From positions 1,426,001 through 1,490,000 of the forward strand of contig JABELC010000012.1 in NCBI GenBank assembly GCA_028455995.1: DNA of 64,000 nt. Reading direction: 5' to 3'. Below are positions 56,701-64,000 of the stretch, in pieces. Both the position numbers and the translations under genes were made by a program. The notes beneath the pieces are model-generated. The model was not told the origin of the DNA, made no database searches, and saw nothing but the letters and a program-made list of their open reading frames with translations. The DNA is from Scleromitrula shiraiana. Taxonomy: Eukaryota; Ascomycota; Leotiomycetes; Helotiales; Sclerotiniaceae. Each line of letters begins with the position of its first letter. The stretch's first letter is position 1.

Positions 56701-58123
56701 GTACATTCAACGTGAAGCTACTCACAAGGACAACGCCAAAAGCCTCAAGAGACAAATTGCTGAATTGGAACGCCAAGTACACGAAACCCAGATGACTCGT
56801 TTTGCGGGGTCATCTCCACAATCTTCTTTCCTTAGCCCTGGTCAGAAATCCGAGGTTGTCGAGCTTCGACATCAGCTTGCAGATGCACACCAGTCTCTTA
56901 AAGAGCTTCGCTCCAGAATGAAGGACTCTGACAGAGAGGCAGCTCGCAAGCTTAGTGCTGCAAATATCAATGCTGAACATCAAGCACGGCACTGGGAGTC
57001 GGAGAAAGACCATCTCGAAAGTCAATTACTTGAAGTGCGTCTTTCAAAAGATGAGCTTGCGGCCAGAAATGCTTCATTCGAAGCCGCCATCAACAGACTC
57101 AGCGATAAGATCGATCGCCTACAGAAGGCACTTATGGCTGAACGTGCAAACAGTGGTGAAGGTCGTACCATAGCTCTTGAGCGCCGAGACCTTCATACAA
57201 TGCTCCGAGAAACTCAGATCCAACGCGAATCCCTCGAGGTTCTCATCAAAGAACGTGAGAATGCCATTGAGTCCATCAGTGCGAAAGAAAACGAACTTCG
57301 AACTAAACTTCGCCGTGCTCGTGATGAACGCGCCTTCGAGCGTTCAAAGGCCCTCTCTGCCCAAGAGCAATTGGAATTGCTCGAAGAAGAATATGTCAGA
57401 GCTAAGGGCGAGTGGGAGGCTGAGAAGCAAGCACTTAGTCGTGGTGTGAGATTCCCAAATATGTCAATCTCTTTCAACGATGAGAATGAAGCCGCAGCAC
57501 TCAAGAAGGAGAAAGAGGAACTTCAAAAGAAACACGCAAAGGAACTGAGAGGACTTTGTATGCAGATCGAGTGGATGAAAGCGAGATGCCGAAGGGAAGA
57601 GAACCTCAGAGAGGATGCTGCTTTTGCGAAGAAATTCATGGTTGCCCAGATTGGTCTTTATGATGCTTGGTACGTTATTCCTCCTTCCCCCATTGTACTG
57701 TCTACACACCTGCCCCAAGACACCCACTAACATAACTTCCCTTAAAGCAACCAAGCAGATCTCCGACTGCTCCGTTCAATGGGCCTCACACCTGAGCGAG
57801 CCCCTGTAGTAAAGAAACCCACGATCCGCACCGTGGCGCTCATGATCATGGCTAGTGTACGCATGAAGAAAGGCGCTGAGGAGTGGAAGAAGAGTCGAAA
57901 GATCCATGAGCGTATCGTGGGAAAATTAGAAGGTATGAGGAGAGGTGCTAGTGGTAGTTCTAGTTCGAAGAAAGAGATCAATGCCAAGGAGGTGAGGGAG
58001 GCTTCGACACCCACGAAAGCATTCTTGGATGGGAGATCGGAGGGTAGGAAGAGTAGTTTGAGGAGTGTGGTGAGGCAGATCCAAAAGGATAAGGATGCTG
58101 CTGAGATGGATTTCACGTTTTAG
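53753..58123 (+). CDS. Pericentrin-like spindle pole body protein (PcpA/Pcp1/Spc110 type)
   Basis: Proteins of this type anchor gamma-tubulin complexes to the spindle pole body. There are two exons, 53753-57669 and 57748-58123, giving 1430 residues. The N-tail is Gly/Arg/Ser-rich, with NLRTPRSRAALG. A centrosomin motif 1-like segment (Cnn_1N), which recruits gamma-tubulin, lies at about residues 177-243 (IEKENFGLKLKIHFLEEALR). An almost unbroken coiled coil of over 1000 residues follows. The C-terminus from about 1262 resembles the PACT/calmodulin-binding region: LCMQIEWMKARCRREENLR, then KKFMVAQIGLYDA joined across the intron to CNQADLRLLRSMGL. The phase-2 junction at 57669 was chosen because it produces that continuation. 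Mto1/ApsB-type proteins share the Cnn_1N motif and are the main alternative; the PACT-like end favours the pericentrin type. Confidence 0.85.
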
Positions 58124-58754
58124 GAAATGGAATAGGATGGAATGAATGAGTGGGTGGTGTTTGGGTATTGATTGACATTAGCATTTTGCATTTTTGTTTC
58201 GGTAGTGTTTCTTCTCGTTTTTTGTGGATAGGGTAGGATAACGATATGTTGGATTGTTATGTTCAATATTAAGGAACGAAGCAGAATGAACAAATCAAGC
58301 ATTCGATTTGGAGTTTGGGATTGGGGTAGGATATGCCATGCTATGGATTGGTCGACTAAGAACATTTTTTACTATCAAGTAGTCGGGAACAAACCAAAAG
58401 AAATTATTATCATCTGGTATCGAAATATAGCCTTTCTTCATATAAAGAACAATTGATCGTGTTCTATTGTATAGGTCTATCCATATATCATAACTGCCTT
58501 GTGCCTGCCTTCTCATAATCTCGTTCTTCTATCAATGTTTGCGCGCGCGCGTGTATATGCGAGGTAATCATCTAATTCTTCTCCTCAATACTTCGTTTTT
58601 TACCTATCAAAGAATATGAAGCCCCAAGGTTAGCTATCTCATCCTTGTCAACGCTTGCAAGTAACACGCATCAAACAATCAAAATCAAAATCAAATCAAT
58701 CGTAAACTTTGAATCGGGGTGTGTTTTCGTTTTCGCTGGGTAACAAGGGTAAAT
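58124..58754. other. Convergent intergenic region
   Basis: This 631-bp spacer lies between the stops of the spindle pole gene and iPGM. It contains a short (GC)n run passing into GTGTATA at 58541-58556. Short frames here show no motif. Confidence 0.45.
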
Positions 58755-60674
58755 CTAACTCTTAACCAAAAGACTCGATCCAGTCATCTCCTCGGGCTGC
58801 TTCAAACCCATAACTTCCAAGATCGTAGGTGCAACATCACCGAGAACACCTTCATCTGTTTGCTTAAGGGAGTATCCCTTGGGGGCGTTGGCCATGATGA
58901 AGGGAACTTTGTTGGTTGTGTGGGAAGTCTTGGGCTTGCCGTCGGCAAATTTCATTTCCTCGGCGTTGCTAATACGAAGGTCAGTATTAAAATAGAGGAA
59001 TAATGGATATGTAAATGCAATAACATACCCGTGATCGGAAGTGATGAAAAGAACATATCCTTCCTTCTTGCAAGTCTCGTAGATCTCGCCAATAGCCTTA
59101 TCGGTGGCAGCGACACCGATGACAGCAGCTTCATATACACCAGTGTGACCAACCATATCAGGGGGTGCAAAGTTGTTCATGATGAATTCAAATTTTCCTT
59201 CTGAGATACGCTTGCTCATTTGCTTGGCAACACCTGCAGCGCTCATTTCAGGGGCTTTGTCGTATGTTGCGACACTCTTGTTGGAAGGAACCAAATCTTG
59301 AGACTCATCTCTAACTTCAAGAGGGAACACCTTTTCGACACCACCGTTGAAGAAGAATGTGACGTGGGCGTATTTCTCGGTCTCTGCGACGTGGACTTGG
59401 TTTACACCTTGGGCGCCGAGGGTTTCGGCGAGGACGTTGCCCATGTGTTGGGGCTTGAATGCGATTTCGAATGGATAATCGAGTTTGTACTGGGTCATGG
59501 TGGTGAGTGTAATGTTTTTGGGGTATGGAAAATCTGGTTTTGGTGATCGGTCAACATCTCCGAGAAGTTGGGTGATCTCTCGAACGCGGTCGGATCGGTA
59601 GTTGAAGAAGAATACTTGGTCATTGTCTTGGATACGAGCGTCCTTGCCTCCAATGATGATAGGCTTCAAGAACTCGTCGTTCTCGCCCTTTTCATATCTC
59701 TCCTTAATGGTCTTGACTGGGTCGCTGCTCTCTTCACCTTCACCAACACACAAGCCGTTCAATCCAACTTCAATTCGGTCCCATCTCTTGTCACGGTCCA
59801 TAGCGTAGTATCTACCAACAACGGTTGCGACTTGACCGATTCCAATCTCCTTAATCTTCTCGAGAAGGCTTTCCATGTAACCAGCACCGGATTTAGGGTC
59901 GGTATCACGTCCATCACCGAAGAAGTGGATGTAGACATTTGGGATTTCCATTTCCTTGGCTACTTTCAGAAGGGCGTAGAGGTGGTCTTGTTTGGCGTGC
60001 TACCACTCAAAATCAGTATCAAGTGCACCAATCCACACCAGAAAAACTCACCACACCACCATCTGAGATCAAACCGCACAAATGGAGACGTCCGTTGCCC
60101 TCCTTAGCAGCCTTGAATGTCTTTGTGATGACCTCGTTCTTGTTCAATTCCCCTTTCTTGATAGTTTGATCAATTCGAACCACATCCTGCCACACAACTC
60201 GTCCAGCACCAATATTCAAATGTCCGACTTCCGAATTGCCCATTAGACCCTCTGGAAGTCCAACAGCCAAGGAAGAAGCCTCAAGCTTGGTATACCCCTC
60301 TGCGTTCTTCGCAAAGGCATCCATTACGGGTGTTTCCGCATTGGTGATCGCATCTCCATCTTTAGGGGAATCTTTGCCTGGAATTCCCCATCCATCAATG
60401 ACAACTACGCCAAATCATCACAATTAGCCATGAAATCTCAAGATACACAAGGACATAAAATAGCGCAAGTATATAATCTGGCTTCTTATGGATGGGTATA
60501 GGGGGTAATGATTTCTCCGTATTGAGTCGGACAGTTGGAACAGAAGACTGAGCCATTGGTGAAAGAGAATCACTATGTACAGTCTAAAGTGATGGATACA
60601 TGAAGGAGACGATTGGAGATAGGTGGAATCTTTGTAGACGTACTCAGGACAGCTTTGTTCTCGACTTGGACCAT
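58755..60674 (-). CDS. Cofactor-independent phosphoglycerate mutase (iPGM)
   Basis: iPGM interconverts 3- and 2-phosphoglycerate in glycolysis using a metal pair and a phosphoserine intermediate. There are four exons: 60674-60644, 60404-60052, 59999-59029 and 58968-58755, giving 522 residues, the usual length. The first exon is only 31 nt (MVQVENKAVL) and joins in phase across a 239-bp intron to IVIDGWGIPGKD. The catalytic Ser is in LMGNSEVGHLNIGAGR, and HFFGDGRDTDPKSG and FFNYRSDRVREI are further active-site blocks. The metal ligands in LFITSDHG-NAEEM span the last intron. That intron (58969-59028, 60 bp) has no stop and keeps frame, so retention would insert 20 residues into the metal site. 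Filamentous ascomycetes are known to use this form. The gene is divergent from MED9. Confidence 0.93.
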
Positions 60675-61172
60675 TTTGGCGAGTATTTCGTTTCGAGTCT
60701 GGTCACAGGCCTATATCAGCTCTCACCTCTCAGCTTTCAGGTGCCACTAAAGTAACAAAGAATGGTAGGTAAGTTGAGGAGACAAGAGAGTTGTTAACTT
60801 ACTAGAAAATGGTGTAAATAAAATTTCTATGGTATGTACAAGAATCTAAACAATTCTTAATGACTTGAGAAAAAACCAAGAGAAATTATTGAAGTTTGTT
60901 GAGAATTATTAGATAGAGCTTTGGTAGTGGGGTGTCTGTTTTTTTTCTACTGCCCCTCCAGACCGAAACCGCCGCGATAAGAGCGAACTTTCCAAGGTTG
61001 CCTTTTCTTAGCAGCCACAACGACAAGACTAATGCGTACCTCCCCACAACCAATCAATATTTCGATGATAATACATATTTGAGGATCTTAATCCTTGATT
61101 CGACTTGTCCATATTTGAACTCCGGTCGATAAAAGAAAGGGACCACCTCCGATCAATCCGACAAAGCTCAAG
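60675..61172. promoter_or_regulatory. Divergent promoter region, iPGM / MED9
   Basis: These 498 bp separate two divergent ATGs. A T-run precedes a GC-richer patch at 60940-61050. No gene is visible; promoter elements are not assigned. Confidence 0.4.
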
Positions 61173-61622
61173 ATGACGACCTCATCATCTCGATCAGCGA
61201 CCCCAAAGATGTCTTCAACGATGGTCCTCCCCGAAGGTCTTACCGCAGATTCGATTGATACGATTCCTGTTCTCTGCGATACTCTTTCACGACTTCAAAA
61301 CCTGTCTCCAAACAACCCATCTGCAGCATCTCCACCTGGCGCGACCCCTTCCTTCAATGCTGCAAATGGTACTGGGCCCTTAAATATCAAAGATATCTTC
61401 ACAGCGACTGATCCTATCAAACATAAATTACAAAAAGCAAGAGCAAGTGTGAAAGGAATGCCGGATCTGCACAGGACTATTGAAGATCAAGAAGAAGAAA
61501 TAAAAGAATATGAGGATAAAATCAGCCAGCAAAAGGAGGTATTACGATTGTTGATGAATGTGGGATTGGATATGAAGAAAGAGAGACAAGAGAGGGGAGG
61601 CATTGATAAGATGGAAACTTGA
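61173..61622 (+). CDS. MED9: Mediator complex subunit 9
   Basis: MED9 (Cse2) is a small subunit of the middle module of Mediator, which links activators to RNA polymerase II. The gene is intronless and encodes 149 residues, in the family's size range. The N-terminus is Ser/Thr/Pro-rich. The recognisable part is the C-terminal half: DIFTATDPIKHKLQKARASV, then LPEGL-type and MPDLHRTIEDQEEEIKEYED, a coiled coil that continues KISQQKEVLRLL. A second in-frame ATG at 61209 would shorten the protein by 12 residues. The assignment rests on the helix pattern (IKxKxxKAR...LPDMxRTIxEQEEEI), which I recognise from fungal Med9. Confidence 0.75.
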   Translation: MTTSSSRSATPKMSSTMVLPEGLTADSIDTIPVLCDTLSRLQNLSPNNPSAASPPGATPSFNAANGTGPLNIKDIFTATDPIKHKLQKARASVKGMPDLHRTIEDQEEEIKEYEDKISQQKEVLRLLMNVGLDMKKERQERGGIDKMET

Positions 61623-61959
61623 GAGAGAGCGAATGGATTTGAAACAGATAACTTATATGAAAGCTGGCATCAACAGGATTCATGGGGCTAATGGACTCTT
61701 AAAAGAACATATCTGCAAGATGGCATGGACGCACCTTGTGAGCTACTCGATTGAACTAACTTCACGGTTCAATTGGAGGAACGCAATATTGTCACATGCG
61801 AAAATATAGACTGCTCGACGGGTTGTTTATATTACTACCAACTTCAATTTGAGCGCGTATTAATTACATGCTGAACAACTTCTCCGCCGGTAGGACACCA
61901 AGCATAGCTGGCTCGTCCAAAAATTACTAGCTATTAGAGTATACTATATTTAATGGATA
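61623..61959. other. Convergent 3' region of MED9 and TBCC
   Basis: This 337-bp spacer lies between two stop codons. A 68-codon frame overlapping the MED9 end has no motif. Nothing else is seen. Confidence 0.4.
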
Positions 61960-63278
61960 TCACTTTTTCGTAATTTTAACCTTCCTCAAGATGTCATCGA
62001 GTCCGACCCCTGGTCCTCCTGGCACAACAGTCGCCCATATATCCTCTTGCAGTCTTTGCTCTTCAGGTAGAATACTCCAGTTGGGGCTATGGTCTGCTTT
62101 CAACCACTTGAAATCATCAACCTGATCCCATTGGTTCTGGACAGACTCTCCGGAAATGGTCTAAGAAACCGTGTTAGCTCTTGGGAAACAACACTATTTG
62201 TATTTTAGACTTACATGATAATCTGGGATAGGAGCAAATCTGACATTACTGCAATCCTCAATAATTGGCCGACTGGCACAATGTAAATAGATATCTACGT
62301 TTTTGCAATCGTGCATTCTAACTTGTCGTGATGTTACAACAATGATACTATCTTGAACATTCGTGATATGAGCAGCCCCAGCGACATGTCCAGCTACAAT
62401 CAATGAGTGCTTGATATCCTTCAGAGCAAGTCCTGCGAAAGGCGCACCATTAGCCGTAGGCACTGACATATCGAGAATACATTTGTTGAGTTTCGTGACA
62501 GCTCCTGATGCAGTTGCCCGAGAAGCAGACGATGGAAGAATAATGTGAAGTCCTGAGTGATCCGTAATATTGATAGTGTTTGCTTGTGAAAAACTTGGCT
62601 TTCGTATTGGACCACTTGCATTGGTCATTTCCTGATTATAGTTCTTAGAAAACGAGGGCAAATCTCCAATGGTATCTCTGGCACTGTCCTCTCCTGGCGG
62701 GGTTATCAAATTAGCAGGTGTGGTGACCATTGATGACTCAGTTGAAGATGTCAAGGTCGATTTAGAATCAACATTAAGGAGTTTTGCAGCAAGCTCGGCT
62801 GCATCATTGATAGATACGGCTGATCCATTTTTGTTTGTAGTCTTAAAACGAAACCTAGCTCTTGGTGCAATTTTAGACCTTGTCCCTTCAAGATTTTCGG
62901 AGAGAGCTTTAACTGCCTGTTCATTTTGTTAACGTAGTGACATCAAACTCAAGAAGGCGATATCACCTGAGAATATGTTCGCCGGTCATAGGCTGGAATA
63001 TAATCCGTGGCATCTGCAACTTCATTGGATAGTGTTGTAATACTGGCAAGACAGTGGTCTATGGCATCCTGCCTTTCACTGAGAGAGTAGTTCCCCAGCT
63101 GACTTATCCGCTCTTGTATCTCTAACACAATGTCAAATAACCCATAAGATTGTTAGTCTTAATGGCGTGACTTACCAGTGACTGATTCTTGGAAGTATCG
63201 ATAAAATCGTTCCTTTAAATCCGACGGAGATCCTGATGTCTCGCTGAACGGTGCACGGGGTGTTATTGTTCTCTCCAT
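61960..63278 (-). CDS. Tubulin-binding cofactor C
   Basis: TBCC is the GTPase-activating factor for beta-tubulin in the tubulin-folding pathway. There are four exons: 63278-63176, 63121-62967, 62916-62215 and 62160-61960, giving 386 residues. All introns are 50-54 bp GT-AG. Residues 20-90 form the N-terminal spectrin-like helical part (DLKERFYRYFQESVTEIQER). After a Ser/Thr-rich linker, the beta-helical C-CAP/TBCC domain has ITDHSGLHIILPSSASRATA, VTKLNKCILDMSVPTANGAP and IIVVTSRQVRMHDCKNVDIY. The Arg of SRQVRMHDC is the expected catalytic arginine finger. It ends with FKWLKADHSPNWSILPEEQR and a short Lys-rich tail. The start at 63278 was chosen because the three upstream junctions keep phase and supply the N-terminal helix. 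Confidence 0.9.
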
Positions 63279-64000
63279 TTTGTATTAATGTATTAATGTC
63301 AATAGATAAAAGACGCAGGCTCTGCTTTCCACCTTTAGTATTCTTGAAAAGAACAAGTCACAAAATTGAAGTGGTGAATTGTTACACAAAAGTCAACAAA
63401 AGCGCAAAATGGATGTATACAAATAAATTCTGGCAAAAGTCTTATGACATGAAATGGGGCTTTAAAGCACACCACCTTTTTTTTTTCAAAATTGAGTTCA
63501 CGAAGGTCCACAACTTAATAATTTAAAGACAAAATAAATCTTGAACAGTAAAGAGGAAATAATGAGTGAGTATTTGAGTACTTTATATTCAAGTAGAAAA
63601 GCTCACTATAAGTTGAACGCAAATCATCAAGGGAAGGCGGCATCGTCATTCAGGTTGCGGGGTCATTGTAACATAGTGTGTCTTTAACCACTTGTAGGTG
63701 TTTCTTTAAAACAAAAAAGCGAGTACATCCCATTAGCCAATCAAGATAGGTCTATTAAAGGGCAAAACATCTAGACGTTGATTAAGTATGTAGACAACCA
63801 GATGAATCAGATTACAGCGCAAAATCTATGTAGACTTTAATAGTGATGATGCTACCAGCTCAGAGTTCTTGCTTGAGAAATCCTGAAGAATAATGGGTTA
63901 CCAGAATACGCTTATTTCCGTTCTATAAAATTACCACTCTTAGTATTCCTCCTTGACACAAAGAAGCATCCGTAATACCCATGACAATTGCTTGTTGTGA
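63279..64000. other. Right-edge intergenic region
   Basis: These 722 bp hold the TBCC promoter and AT-rich DNA with a T-run at 63478-63485. A 91-codon frame at 63251-63526 overlaps the TBCC start antisense and has no motif. A gene beyond the edge may have its promoter here. Confidence 0.4.

Noticed and set aside
60395..60556. 53-codon minus-strand frame (MAQSSVPTV...) in iPGM intron 1
   Set aside because: No donor in the right phase connects it to iPGM, and the 31-nt exon at 60674 gives the expected N-terminus.

Overview
The window looks like a nuclear chromosome segment from a filamentous ascomycete. The genes are split by short GT-AG introns of mostly 50 to 110 bp, intergenic DNA is AT-rich and full of microsatellites, and the gene content is that of a housekeeping euchromatic region. 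The style of the proteins (BCK1-type MAPKKK, metacaspase with a Pro/Gln/Gly-rich prodomain, pericentrin-like spindle pole protein, cofactor-independent phosphoglycerate mutase) fits Leotiomycetes such as Botrytis or Sclerotinia relatives. That placement is an inference from memory of the families, not a database result. I see no prokaryotic, viral, CRISPR, rRNA or recognisable tRNA features.

Layout, left to right: COQ9 (+, ubiquinone synthesis) converges on SMC6 (-, SMC5/6 complex). Next come a 53-bp-arm palindrome and a broken thioredoxin-reductase-like FAD oxidoreductase (+). A Str2-type cystathionine gamma-synthase (-) is divergent from UTP22 (+, small-subunit processome), followed by TSR4/PDCD2 (+) and eIF3k (-). 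These last three form a small ribosome and translation group. A Ser-rich single-pass membrane protein (-) lies before a 3.1 kb repeat-rich gap. Then come a 570-residue gene I do not recognise (+), a five-exon metacaspase (-), a gene-poor stretch from 28.1 to 34.4 kb with one weak two-exon candidate, and the large BCK1-like MAPKKK (-). After an AT-rich gap come pyruvate decarboxylase (+) and TAN1 (+), then a 3.5 kb microsatellite-dense gap and an intronless gene with a divergent aminoglycoside-phosphotransferase-like fold (+). The right end holds ECD/SGT1 (-), a pericentrin-like spindle pole protein (+), iPGM (-), mediator subunit 9 (+) and tubulin cofactor C (-).

Exon structures were worked out by hand: splice sites were chosen so that reading phase and family motifs both continue across the junction, and the exon lengths sum to whole codons in every case. 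I did not find a convincing new multi-gene system. The observations most worth checking are the broken oxidoreductase with its neighbouring palindrome, three stop-free introns of length divisible by three inside the catalytic cores of SMC6, BCK1 and iPGM, a 306-bp hairpin-bearing intron in the metacaspase, the APH-like protein with altered catalytic residues, and the unrecognised 570-residue gene.
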